The notes below the pieces were generated by a model. That model did no database searches, was not told where the DNA came from, and saw only the letters and a program-made list of their open reading frames with translations. A stretch of DNA of 64,000 nt, taken from Vreelandella neptunia. Lineage in GTDB: Bacteria > Pseudomonadota > Gammaproteobacteria > Pseudomonadales > Halomonadaceae. Below are positions 1 through 7,835 of this stretch, one piece after another. The first letter of the stretch is position 1. Each line of letters begins with the position of its first letter. The stretch covers positions 3,720,001-3,784,000 of the forward strand of contig NZ_CP140255.1 of assembly GCF_034479615.1 (NCBI RefSeq), in the 5' to 3' direction. The position numbers and the translations under genes were made by a program.

Positions 1-1277
1 GGTGAAAAGGCGTCCAAAATAGCGGTTAGGGCGTACTCGATGGCTTCCTCAACTGCCGCTTGGTGATGGCCTTGATGACGAAGGCACTCCCCCACCGCTT
101 CCGGCGCCGAAAGGTGAACCGGGCTACGCTGGGCCGAAAACATTGTCTCGACAGTGGCCTCGTAAGCCTGGCCAAGGCGCAGGGGGTTATCTTCGATAGG
201 CTGTAAACGACGATCGCGGAGAGGGTATTTGCTATCGTTTTGGGTTTGCTGCAGTGCACGTAAGCCATTAATAGCAGCCCGTAACGTATGGCCCGCTTCT
301 TCAAGAAACGCCTGCTGCTCTTCGCTATCACGGAAGGGAATGTCGATATCCAACCCTCTTAATAGCGGGTCGGCCCCCACATGGCCAAGGGAACGGCCAC
401 TAGGCTTTTGCCAGCGATCCTCTAACTGCTCGCCAACGGAACGTTCGAGGTCATCTATTGCCCGCTCATCCATGCTACTGCTCCTCTCTGTCTGGTTGCC
501 TGCTGTATAGCCGTTTGGCGAATGACTGCTTGGTGAATAGCCGCTTGTTGAATAACCGCTTGGTGAATAGCTGTCCGGTGAATGGCTGCCTGGCTTGCGT
601 TTGATCGCTGGCATGCGAACAGCGCCTTCGCGCCGCTCTTGCTGGTCACGCCCCACACTTCCTTCCACGCGCCGCTCGGAACCCAGCAATTCGGGCATCT
701 CTTCAACGGATTCGGAAAGCTGAGCATTGGCAGAACGAGGGTCGAGAGCAGCCATTGGGTCTTCATGCCCCACTCCACGCACTACCCCGCCAAGTGCCTC
801 CATGGGATCTTCTTTTTTGGCGGCTTCCGCACGTAGCGGCTGGTCTTCTTGAACCAACGGACGGCCATACGCATCTACAGCTTCCTGCTCTTCATTGACT
901 AACGAAGCCAGAGGTTGAGCGCCGGGTTGAGTACTCTGCCGGTCACCTAAATGCACCTTTAGGCGGTACTCGCCGACTAGCACTTCATCGCCCTCGCTCA
1001 AAGCGACCTTGCGGTTTCGGCCAATCGGTAGAGTGGCGCGATTGATAAAGGTGTGCCCGCTGCTATCAATCAGGCAGAATTTGCCGTCAATTTTGCTCAC
1101 TTGGGCATGCTGCGGGCGAATGCGGCCGGCGTGATCTTGCAATAACCAGTCATCATCGGTTGAGCAGCCCAGGGTGCCGCCGATTTCATGAAAGACATGA
1201 CTGCTTGTTGAACGGCCTTCTAGGCGCTCACTATTGGCAATGACCAGCGTTACAGCGGAAATTGGGTTGGCGTTCAT
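1..1277 (-). CDS. tagH: T6SS-associated FHA-domain protein (TagH/Fha), C-terminus cut by window edge
   Basis: The frame is open from an ATG at 1277 to the left edge, about 425 codons with no stop. The first ~100 residues form a forkhead-associated domain: an N-terminal beta-rich stretch, the GCSTDDDWLL segment, RPQHAQVS and a GHTFINRA segment match the FHA fold that binds phosphothreonine. A low-complexity linker follows, with about six S-[YH]-S-P-type repeats around residues 230-260. The visible end then enters a helical region (LERSVGEQLEDRW onward) as in the C-terminal domain of T6SS FHA proteins. In characterised systems Fha/TagH is a scaffold for threonine-phosphorylation control of T6SS assembly. 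It follows tssG with a 3-nt gap, so it is the last visible gene of the tssBCEFG operon. Family assignment is firm; phospho-regulation here is inferred, since no kinase or phosphatase gene is in view. Confidence 0.85.
   Translation of the reverse strand, partial: MNANPISAVTLVIANSERLEGRSTSSHVFHEIGGTLGCSTDDDWLLQDHAGRIRPQHAQVSKIDGKFCLIDSSGHTFINRATLPIGRNRKVALSEGDEVLVGEYRLKVHLGDRQSTQPGAQPLASLVNEEQEAVDAYGRPLVQEDQPLRAEAAKKEDPMEALGGVVRGVGHEDPMAALDPRSANAQLSESVEEMPELLGSERRVEGSVGRDQQERREGAVRMPAIKRKPGSHSPDSYSPSGYSTSGYSPSSHSPNGYTAGNQTERSSSMDERAIDDLERSVGEQLEDRWQKPSGRSLGHVGADPLLRGLDIDIPFRDSEEQQAFLEEAGHTLRAAINGLRALQQTQNDSKYPLRDRRLQPIEDNPLRLGQAYEATVETMFSAQRSPVHLSAPEAVGECLRHQGHHQAAVEEAIEYALTAILDAFS
490..592 (-). 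repeat. Imperfect ~15-nt tandem repeat encoding S-[YH]-S-P units in tagH
   Basis: Within the tagH linker the coding strand repeats a ~15-nt unit of the type ggt-tat-tca-cca-agc about six times, giving the peptide pattern HSPDSYSPSGYSTSGYSPSS followed by further HSPNGY. The units vary mainly at third positions and by a Tyr/His exchange. This is probably a flexible linker between the FHA domain and the C-terminal domain. The serine/proline content makes it a possible phosphorylation target, which is inference only. Confidence 0.7.
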
Positions 1278-1280
1278 TGT

Positions 1281-2300
1281 TTAACCTGTCATCTGAATAC
1301 GCACTCGGCGGCGTTTTGAGGCGCTGCCGGACTCGGGATTAACAAAGGTGGTCCAGCCGAGCTGGCAGGTGCCAGCATCGCCTAACTGCATCGGTTTTAC
1401 GGCGCTGGGTAACAGCTCTAGCTCGAGGTCGTAGGCCAACGGCTCGCGTAGCACAAATTCAACCAAGGTGCGCAATGGAGCATGCTCCCTGCCATCGGGT
1501 AGGAAGTCGCGAAAACGCTCCAAGGTAAGGCCAAATAAACCCAGCACGAATTTGCCGTTAACATCAGCAACGCGCTCACCGGCCACTACATCGCTGCCTA
1601 AGGTCATTGCTGCCATACCGCTTCGGCTGCGTTGATCCATCGGAATCTGAACCCAGCGATGTACCCACTCTTCAATCTGCACATCATCAAGGTCAAAGCA
1701 GTGCCCGACGATGCTGCAGACGACCTCGGGTGAACGCGAACGGCCTGCCAGCAAACCGGCATAAGCCAGCATCTTGCTCCAGTTGATAGGCGTCTCAACG
1801 CGCAGGTCACTGTCCGCCAATCCCACCAAAGCAAAAATGGCCGCCGAAAATCCATCGCTAGCGCCATCCTGATAGCGGATGTAGTGGCGATATTTACGCC
1901 AACTGCGGTGCACTAACGCCAGTAAGCGGTTATTGAAAAAATCCAGGAAATCGCCTGCAACACCGTCGTGGTGGGCGGCCTCATGCGCTAATGTTTCAAG
2001 GTAATAGCTGGGCAACGGCGACTGAGAGCCCTGCAGGCCCAAGAAGCTAACTTCCAGCTCATAATGGCCCTCAGGCTGAAAAGCCAGTGAGAGCACATCA
2101 CTGCTGGGAAAGCCTAGTGACGCGGAGGCGCTGTAGCGCACACGCTCAAAAGCGGGCGCGCCTCGCTGGCCACACTCAAGGTCATCGCCGTGATGACGAT
2201 GCAGAAGCTCTACTAGTTGATAAAAATCGTAACGCCGCGCCTTTGCCATCAAAGGGGCAAGCGCTACATCAGAGGCTGTTGCCCCGACTGTAAGGTCCAT
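1281..2300 (-). CDS. tssG: T6SS baseplate protein TssG (VCA0111/ImpH family)
   Basis: This 339-residue protein matches the TssG family in length and in the N-terminal RYDFYQLVELLHR segment, which is followed by a region ending in YSASASLGFPSSDVLSL, typical of family members. TssG joins TssF, TssE and TssK to make the wedge of the T6SS baseplate on the cytoplasmic side of the inner membrane. The ATG at 2300 lies inside the last 37 nt of tssF, so the two genes overlap and are probably translationally coupled. Starting instead at the internal methionine of MAKARRYDF would remove the overlap, but family members usually have residues ahead of that point. The stop is 3 nt before tagH. Confidence 0.92.
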   Translation of the reverse strand: MDLTVGATASDVALAPLMAKARRYDFYQLVELLHRHHGDDLECGQRGAPAFERVRYSASASLGFPSSDVLSLAFQPEGHYELEVSFLGLQGSQSPLPSYYLETLAHEAAHHDGVAGDFLDFFNNRLLALVHRSWRKYRHYIRYQDGASDGFSAAIFALVGLADSDLRVETPINWSKMLAYAGLLAGRSRSPEVVCSIVGHCFDLDDVQIEEWVHRWVQIPMDQRSRSGMAAMTLGSDVVAGERVADVNGKFVLGLFGLTLERFRDFLPDGREHAPLRTLVEFVLREPLAYDLELELLPSAVKPMQLGDAGTCQLGWTTFVNPESGSASKRRRVRIQMTG

Positions 2301-4027
2301 TTGTAGCGCTCGTGATTTTGACGGTTAATAACATGCAGCTCATGAAACGAGTTGATACTGGCGTACAGAGAGAAGAACCGCGCCAGCACACTGCCAAATA
2401 AATACAGACTCCCTTCGTCGCCAAAGGCATCTTGATCTAGCGTCATTACCGAACGCAGACCACGAATGGGCAGTCCTTTTTTCAGCCGATCAATGGGTTG
2501 GGTTTCAATGCTAACAATGCCTGCCAGTCGCTTTTGAGCCACTCGCTCGGCCTGCCTATCGACTAAGGCACGGAAATCGTAAGCACGCAGCACAGAACAC
2601 AGCGCATCACGCTCCAGTAGCGATAAGTAGTTAAGCGATAGATTAGAAATCAGTGTCCATAGCAAACTGCCGTCCAGCGTGGGGCGCAACACTGGCGTGG
2701 GGCGGGTGATATTGCGAAACATGGCATAAGAGGGGCTCTCTTCCGTTGAGTAGCAAATATCGCCTACTGTCAATCGCTCAGGCAGCTCACGGTTACTACA
2801 CGTCAATCCGAGCGAGACGGTTTCGGACATACCTATGTAGCTGCGCTCATCGCCACGCACAAAGGAGATGTCGTGATCAAACCCGTCCCCACGCAAGCTG
2901 TCGCGCACGCGTAGCCGGTAATAGGAGGCATCGTTGCCACGGTCTCTCTTGACCTGGTGTTGAAAGCTTTCAAAAGGCACATATTCACGCGGCGTACCAC
3001 GCCCCTTACCGTTCTCGCTCTCTAACCAGCCCTCGACCTTATCGACGCTAAAAATTTCATAGTGTCCGGGAGATCGACTATTGGGATGAATGCGGTATTC
3101 ACTGCGCTCACCGCTAACATCGACAGGTTCTGCATCATGAGAGAACAGGTTGATCGCCGGCGAGCAATACAAAGCAAAATGCTCGTCTTTCACCCTCGCG
3201 TCGGTCGGTAAGGTACGCTCAAACTCTAGGCGCAAAATAATCTTGTCTGCGGAAATGGCAGGCAAGTGTTGGTTCAGAGCGGTTACATCAAAGAAGTGGA
3301 AAGCTTCAGGAAAACACAGATATTCCTGCAGTATCCGATACCCTTGATACACATTCCGCGGGTAGGGTAGGAGCGCATGGTGACGGTCAAATCCCACCGG
3401 CTGCAGCAACTGCTTGGGCAGGGGCAACCGCTTACCATCAATTTCCAGCTCCACACGGGCTAAGTAATGGCTCATCCACAGGTAAAGCGTGCGCGCTGTA
3501 TAAGCGTCTCCCCCCAGGTGCAAACGCAATGTATCAATCCCCATCGCGCTGAGGGGCTGATCGCTATGTACATCAAGCGCCAACTCAACAATCGAGGCAT
3601 CGCGTGTATGGCGTGCCTCAACCCCCGCATGCTCCAGCGGATAGAGCGTCACGTCATGACAAGTGCGGAACATGCAGGTAGTGCCGTCCACTGGCTTACT
3701 GGCTAATTCCGTACCCCGCTCCAGGAGCTGGTGGGTACTCAGCGCATGCCACGTAGGGGTAAATTGCACCACCGTCATGCTAGGCACCGGGCGCAAATAG
3801 TTCGGCCATAGCATGCTGATCAGCGAATGGGTAAGTTCAGGGAACTCATCCTCCACTTTTTCACGCATGCGGCCGGTTAGAAAGGCAAAGCCTTCTAGTA
3901 GACGTTCAACATCAGGATCGGTACTACGCTCAGACAAGAAGCGACTCAGGCCGGGGTTGCCCTCCGCAAATTCTCGCCCTTGGCGCTTCAGAAAATTGAG
4001 CTCGTCCCGGTAATAGCGATTTAGCAT
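2264..4027 (-). CDS. tssF: T6SS baseplate protein TssF (VCA0110/ImpG family)
   Basis: The 587-residue product is the usual size for TssF and opens with the diagnostic MLNRYYRDELNFLKRQGREF segment, then SERSTDPDVERLLEGFAFL and FPELTHSLISMLWPNYLRP. TssF is the major wedge component of the T6SS baseplate and contacts TssG, TssK and the spike protein. The ATG at 4027 has a GAGG Shine-Dalgarno sequence five to six bases upstream. The gene lies 18 nt after tssE and overlaps tssG. I see nothing unusual in the sequence. Assignment is very secure. Confidence 0.95.
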   Translation of the reverse strand: MLNRYYRDELNFLKRQGREFAEGNPGLSRFLSERSTDPDVERLLEGFAFLTGRMREKVEDEFPELTHSLISMLWPNYLRPVPSMTVVQFTPTWHALSTHQLLERGTELASKPVDGTTCMFRTCHDVTLYPLEHAGVEARHTRDASIVELALDVHSDQPLSAMGIDTLRLHLGGDAYTARTLYLWMSHYLARVELEIDGKRLPLPKQLLQPVGFDRHHALLPYPRNVYQGYRILQEYLCFPEAFHFFDVTALNQHLPAISADKIILRLEFERTLPTDARVKDEHFALYCSPAINLFSHDAEPVDVSGERSEYRIHPNSRSPGHYEIFSVDKVEGWLESENGKGRGTPREYVPFESFQHQVKRDRGNDASYYRLRVRDSLRGDGFDHDISFVRGDERSYIGMSETVSLGLTCSNRELPERLTVGDICYSTEESPSYAMFRNITRPTPVLRPTLDGSLLWTLISNLSLNYLSLLERDALCSVLRAYDFRALVDRQAERVAQKRLAGIVSIETQPIDRLKKGLPIRGLRSVMTLDQDAFGDEGSLYLFGSVLARFFSLYASINSFHELHVINRQNHERYKWTLQSGQQPLM

Positions 4028-4045
4028 TCGGGCCTCGCAAGCCTA

Positions 4046-4477
4046 TCAGTTAAGACACTGATAGCGCTTATTATTGAGCAATAAGTCGATCGTGGCGTGG
4101 GCGTTATCTCGCCCTAACGCTACGGTGGCATGTACTTGAAAATGCAGTTGTAAGGGGTCGCCATTATTGGGTAATGACTCAACTTCAACGTGCTGAACCC
4201 GCGGCTCAAAGCGTTCGATGCATTGCCGAATGGCGCGCTGGATATTCAGCTCTAAATCCAGCACTCCGATCGTTGCATCATTGAAGTCCAGCAACCCCAA
4301 CTCAGGCTCACAGGCGCTATTGCCCGGATGACTGTTGAGCAACTCCACTAAGTGGCGTTTGATCGACTCAACAGTTTCCGCCAGCCTTTCATCCTCCCCA
4401 TGCGCTAACGGCTGTTCAGGCATCGCAAGACGCTCAAACAGACGGCTACCTAGCAGGCTGCCATGGTTAATAGCCAT
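4046..4477 (-). CDS. tssE: T6SS baseplate protein TssE (gp25-like)
   Basis: A 143-residue protein of the gp25/lysozyme-like family. The N-terminal GSLLGSRLFERL segment, the ESIKRHLVELLNSHPGNS stretch and the ELGLLDFND motif are typical of TssE; despite the family name these proteins have no lysozyme activity. TssE starts polymerisation of the contractile TssB/TssC sheath on the baseplate. It sits 15 nt after tssC and 18 nt before tssF, in the usual order C-E-F-G. The C-terminus (THATIDLLLNNKRYQCLN-like) is complete. Confidence 0.92.
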   Translation of the reverse strand: MAINHGSLLGSRLFERLAMPEQPLAHGEDERLAETVESIKRHLVELLNSHPGNSACEPELGLLDFNDATIGVLDLELNIQRAIRQCIERFEPRVQHVEVESLPNNGDPLQLHFQVHATVALGRDNAHATIDLLLNNKRYQCLN

Positions 4478-4492
4478 GATGGAGAGGTTCCC

Positions 4493-5974
4493 TTATTCCT
4501 TGTCGAGACGTCCGACTAACGACAGCTCAAAGTTGGCACCCATGTACTTAAAGTGCGGGCGCACCGACATAGATACCTGGTACCAACCCGGATCGCCTTC
4601 GACATCCGACACCTGAATAGAGGCGGCACGCAGCGGGCGGCGGCTGCGTACATCGGAGGGCGGGTTCTCTTGGTCGGCCACGTATTGGCGAATCCAGGTA
4701 TTCAGCTCACGTTCAAGGTCTTGACGCTCTTTCCACGACCCGATCTGCTCACGCTGGAGCACTTTAATGTAGTGAGCCAGACGGTTGATGATGAACATAT
4801 ACGGCAGTTGAGTACCCAGCTTATAGTTGGTCTCAGCGTCTTTGCCTTCGGGCGTGTTCGGAAATACCTTGGGCTTTTGTACGGAGTTTGCCGAGAAGAA
4901 AGCAGCGTTATCACTGCCCTTACGCATCGTTAACGAAATAAAGCCCTCTTCGGCCATCTCGAACTCGCGGCGATCCGTCACCAGCACCTCGGTGGGGATT
5001 TTAGCCTGCAGCTGGCCTAGCGCTTCGTAGGTATGGACAGGCAAGTTTTCAACCGCACCGCCGCTTTGGGGGCCAATAATGTTCGGGCACCAGCGGTATT
5101 TTGCAAAGCTGTCGGTCAAGCGCTCGGCCAGCAGGTACGCCGTATTACCCCAAAGATAATGGTCGTGATCTTCGCTGACGGTTTCACGATAGTTAAATGT
5201 CTTGATGGGGTTTTCGACCGGGTCGTAGGGCATCCGCAGCAAGAAACGAGGCGCCGTCAGACCTAAATAGCGCGCGTCTTCTGACTCGCGCAGACTACGC
5301 CAGCGCGCGTACTTGGGCCCTTCAAAGATGGCTTTAAAATCTTTGATATTGGGCAGCTCTTCAAAGCTATCGATGCCGAAGAAGGAAGGCGCCACCGCTG
5401 ACAGGAACGGCGCATGGGCCATCGCCCCTACAGCAGCCGTGTGCTGCAACAGTTTCATATCCGGGGTCGAGGGGGTGAAATCATAATGCCCGATAATCCC
5501 TGCTACCGGCTCACCGCCAAACTGACCATACCCACCTGCGTAAACGTGTTGGTAGAGCCCGCTTTGGGTAATTTCCGGGGCAAACTCAAAGTCATCCAGC
5601 AGTTCTTCTTTGGTGGCGTGAAGCACATCAAGTTTAATATTTTCGCGGAAATCGGTGCGATCAACCAACAGCTTCAAGCCACGCCATGCAGACTCCAGCT
5701 GCTGAAAGCTATTGTCGTGAAGAATCTCATCAACTTGACGACTAATTTTCCGGTCAAGCTCAACGATCATGCTATCTACAACGGCTTTATTAACCTGCGG
5801 GGCAGCGTTCTCGCCGCTTAACAGTTCGGAAATAAAAGCGGCAACGCCTTGCTTGGCAACGTCGTAGCCTTCATCCGCTGGCGCCATACGCGTCTGCGCC
5901 ATCACTTGATCAAGTAAAGAAACCTCTTCCTGGGTTTCCACCGTTTGGCTTTTCTTTTGCGCCGTATCACTCAT
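4493..5974 (-). CDS. tssC: T6SS contractile sheath large subunit TssC (VipB/EvpB)
   Basis: The 493-residue protein has the classic TssC features. It opens with an acidic N-terminus, then SRQVDEILHDNSFQQLESAW and WRGLKLLVDRTDFRENIKLD. A central part contains PFLSAVAPSFFGIDSFEELP, and the end has PGWYQVSMSVRPHFKYMGAN and a FELSLVGRLDKE C-terminus. TssC pairs with TssB to build the contractile sheath around the Hcp tube; ClpV later disassembles it (clpV is not in the window). A GAGG ribosome site lies seven bases before the ATG. tssB ends 53 nt upstream. Confidence 0.96.
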   Translation of the reverse strand: MSDTAQKKSQTVETQEEVSLLDQVMAQTRMAPADEGYDVAKQGVAAFISELLSGENAAPQVNKAVVDSMIVELDRKISRQVDEILHDNSFQQLESAWRGLKLLVDRTDFRENIKLDVLHATKEELLDDFEFAPEITQSGLYQHVYAGGYGQFGGEPVAGIIGHYDFTPSTPDMKLLQHTAAVGAMAHAPFLSAVAPSFFGIDSFEELPNIKDFKAIFEGPKYARWRSLRESEDARYLGLTAPRFLLRMPYDPVENPIKTFNYRETVSEDHDHYLWGNTAYLLAERLTDSFAKYRWCPNIIGPQSGGAVENLPVHTYEALGQLQAKIPTEVLVTDRREFEMAEEGFISLTMRKGSDNAAFFSANSVQKPKVFPNTPEGKDAETNYKLGTQLPYMFIINRLAHYIKVLQREQIGSWKERQDLERELNTWIRQYVADQENPPSDVRSRRPLRAASIQVSDVEGDPGWYQVSMSVRPHFKYMGANFELSLVGRLDKE

Positions 5975-6027
5975 AGAGATGCCTCGAATACAATCCGGTT
6001 ACTGGACTAGCACGAAAATAGCGATGC

Positions 6028-6537
6028 TTATTCGTTACGATTAGGGTCAGAATCAAGCAGCTCTAGCTCCGCCAACAGTTGCTGACGCGTTTCGTCACTT
6101 TCGAGTAGTTTCTGCAAACGATCACGAAAAGCAGGTACGTTGCCCAGTGGCCCCTTCAAGGCCACCAACGCCTCCCTTAATTCGACTAGCTTACGCAGCT
6201 CAGGCACCTGTCGAGCGATACTGTCGGGCGCAAAATCATGGAGAGATTTGAATTCCAAATTGACGGCCAAATCGCTTGCTTCACCCTCTTCTTGCAACCG
6301 ATTGGGAACCGCAGCCTGCAAACCAAGGTTCGCCTCGCGCATAACAGACTGGAAGTTGTTCTTATCAACAGAAACGGCTTCGCGCTCTTCAATGGAGGTC
6401 TCTTCCTCTCCACCTTTGAAGTCACCGACCACCAATAATTTTAACGGCAGTTCCGTCTCGGCCTGCTGATCACCTGTAGCGGGTACATATTTAATATTGA
6501 TGCGCTCTTTCGGCGCGACCGTTCCTTGCTTAGCCAT
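6028..6537 (-). CDS. tssB: T6SS contractile sheath small subunit TssB (VipA/ImpB)
   Basis: The 169-residue protein starts MAKQGTVAPKERINIKYVP and carries the ELPLKLLVVGDFKGG segment conserved in VipA/TssB, then PDSIARQVPELRKLVELREAL. The C-terminal end forms the helix that ClpV recognises after contraction in studied systems. It is the first gene of the minus-strand T6SS operon and is divergent from hcp across a 643-bp intergenic region. The ribosome site before the ATG is weak (GGGCGA). No clear sigma-54 box was found for this direction. Confidence 0.95.
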   Translation of the reverse strand: MAKQGTVAPKERINIKYVPATGDQQAETELPLKLLVVGDFKGGEEETSIEEREAVSVDKNNFQSVMREANLGLQAAVPNRLQEEGEASDLAVNLEFKSLHDFAPDSIARQVPELRKLVELREALVALKGPLGNVPAFRDRLQKLLESDETRQQLLAELELLDSDPNRNE

Positions 6538-6999
6538 GGTTTTCGCCCGTAAAAATTAGAACATTTTCAATTCAAAGAAGAATGCTTATTAATCGCGGGA
6601 AGTTACCGGATTTACGCCGAAAGTACCAAATAGCCATAAGCAGGCATTGCGACAATCTGAGGAAAGAAGATTTTCAAGATGGCGTTTTTTAACACCATTT
6701 TCGCGGACTTTAGAAGCAAAACAAAACAGACTAATTAAAACTAGCCTTTGAGCGCCGCATTTGTAAGAGATCTCTTACAAAAACTGTCACTAATTTCTTA
6801 CAAAACGACGAGCAAAATTCATACAAGAAAGGTGCTTAAATGGGCAGTACCGTCTTTTTTTTGCGGCAAAAATATTGCTCCGATGGCTCTATTTCTGCTT
6901 AAAATTCCAAGAAAGGCTTTAGCCATAAAGCAAGGTAACGGTAGATGCAACCCAGCGTTACTAAGCGCATATAGATGTAACAAGTAAGCAAGCAAGTTC

Positions 7000-7047
7000 T
7001 TGCCCTGCCAGGCAATATCTTGCCCAGCACAGGCAACTCTTTGCCCC
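7000..7047 (+). promoter_or_regulatory. Candidate upstream activator sites: phased TTGCCC/AGGCAA repeats
   Basis: TTGCCC occurs at 7000, 7020 and 7041, so the copies are 20-21 bp (two helical turns) apart. The first two are followed by AGGCAA at 7010 and 7031, giving two inverted repeats, TTGCC-N6-GGCAA and TTGCC-N7-GGCAA, plus a third half-site. They lie about 70-110 bp upstream of the -24 element of the hcp promoter, the usual distance for enhancer-binding proteins of the NtrC/VasH class. The bound protein is inferred, not seen. Confidence 0.65.
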
Positions 7048-7077
7048 ACAGAAAGAAGCGCCCCACCGTAAAAACCA

Positions 7078-7090
7078 TAAATTATTGATA
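7078..7090 (+). promoter_or_regulatory. IHF binding site between enhancer sites and sigma-54 box
   Basis: The 13 bases TAAATTATTGATA match the reverse form of the IHF consensus (YAA-N4-TTGATW) at every specified position. The site lies between the TTGCCC repeats and the -24/-12 box, where IHF normally bends DNA so that the enhancer-bound activator reaches sigma-54 polymerase. Confidence 0.65.
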
Positions 7091-7109
7091 TATAAAAAAT
7101 TTAATAAAA

Positions 7110-7126
7110 TTGGCCCTGAAGCTGCT
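7110..7126 (+). promoter_or_regulatory. Sigma-54 (-24/-12) promoter of hcp
   Basis: TTGGCCCTGAAGCTGCT has the invariant GG (7112-7113) and GC (7124-7125) exactly 10 bp apart and agrees with the TTGGCACG-N4-TTGCW consensus at most positions. The predicted start near 7137 leaves a leader of about 44 nt before the hcp ATG. Upstream repeats and an IHF box support the call. Hcp genes controlled by sigma-54 with VasH-like activators are known in Vibrio and other genera. Confidence 0.75.
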
Positions 7127-7180
7127 CTATTGTTTGAGTCCACGTGACATTTCTTTAATTTTTCAGTCAAGGAGCAGACC

Positions 7181-7699
7181 ATGCCAACACCATGTTATAT
7201 CAGCATCGAAGGCCAAACTCAGGGCAACATCACCGCCGGCGCTTTTACCCCTGACTCCGTAGGTAACATCTACGTTGAGGGTCATGAAGACCAGATGCTG
7301 GTGCAGGAATTCAAGCATGTCGTTACCGTACCCACTGACCCACAGTCTGGTCAGCCGTCCGGCCAACGTGCTCACAAGCCCTTTATCTTTACCGTTGCCT
7401 TGAACAAAGCAGTACCGCTGATGTACAACGCCCTAGCGTCTGGCGAAATGCTGCCTAATGTTGAGCTGAAATGGTACCGCACCTCTGTTGAAGGTAAGCA
7501 GGAGCATTTCTTCACCACCACGCTGACCGATGCCACTATCGTTGACATCAACCTGCGTATGCCTCACGCCCAGGACATCCAAAAATCTGAATTCACCCAG
7601 TTGATGGACGTGTCACTGGCTTACCGTAAGATTGATTGGGAACACACTGTTGCCGGCACCTCTGGTTCCGACGACTGGCGCGCCCCGATCGAAGGCTAA
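7181..7699 (+). CDS. hcp: T6SS tube protein Hcp
   Basis: A 172-residue Hcp1-type protein. It begins MPTPCYISIEGQTQGNITAG, contains GNIYVEGHEDQMLVQEFKH, and ends in the LAYRKIDWEHTVAGTSGSDDW segment typical of the family. Hexameric rings of Hcp stack into the tube that is propelled by the TssB/TssC sheath, and effectors can be carried in the ring lumen. A strong GGAG ribosome site precedes the ATG. The gene is monocistronic: a 13-bp-stem terminator follows at 7748-7777. Its own sigma-54 promoter suggests regulation partly separate from the structural operon. No VgrG or effector gene is adjacent. Confidence 0.96.
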   Translation: MPTPCYISIEGQTQGNITAGAFTPDSVGNIYVEGHEDQMLVQEFKHVVTVPTDPQSGQPSGQRAHKPFIFTVALNKAVPLMYNALASGEMLPNVELKWYRTSVEGKQEHFFTTTLTDATIVDINLRMPHAQDIQKSEFTQLMDVSLAYRKIDWEHTVAGTSGSDDWRAPIEG

Positions 7700-7747
7700 G
7701 CTGTTGTTCTTGGCCTAGCCCAGGTCTGAAAAAAGGCCTGAAACAAG

Positions 7748-7777
7748 CGAAGCCCCTTCCAACCGGAAGGGGCTTCG
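7748..7777. terminator. Terminator between convergent hcp and trpS
   Basis: A perfect 13-bp stem (CGAAGCCCCTTCC with its complement) and a 4-nt AACC loop, followed on the plus strand by TCGTTTCTGCTTC. It lies between the ends of hcp and trpS and could serve both directions. The T tract is interrupted, but the stem is very stable. Confidence 0.75.
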
Positions 7778-7835
7778 TCGTTTCTGCTTCTCGTGACAGG
7801 CATTTTGCTATGGGTATTGCAGCGAGACTTAGGGA

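Larger units (their letters stand above)
6538..7180. promoter_or_regulatory. Divergent tssB-hcp intergenic region
   Basis: This 643-bp AT-rich region separates the tssB operon from hcp. The hcp-proximal 180 bp hold a candidate enhancer-site cluster, an IHF box and a sigma-54 promoter (separate entries). The tssB-proximal half is AT-rich with long A and T runs, as is common for H-NS or MvaT targets, but I could not identify a promoter for tssB there. Short frames exist on both strands but none has a convincing ribosome site or recognisable product. Confidence 0.7.

Noticed and set aside
6884-6898. Another GG-N10-GC match (TGGCTCTATTTCTGC) upstream of hcp
   Set aside because: Poorer consensus match, ~280 bp from hcp and without ordered upstream sites; the box at 7110-7126 is preferred.
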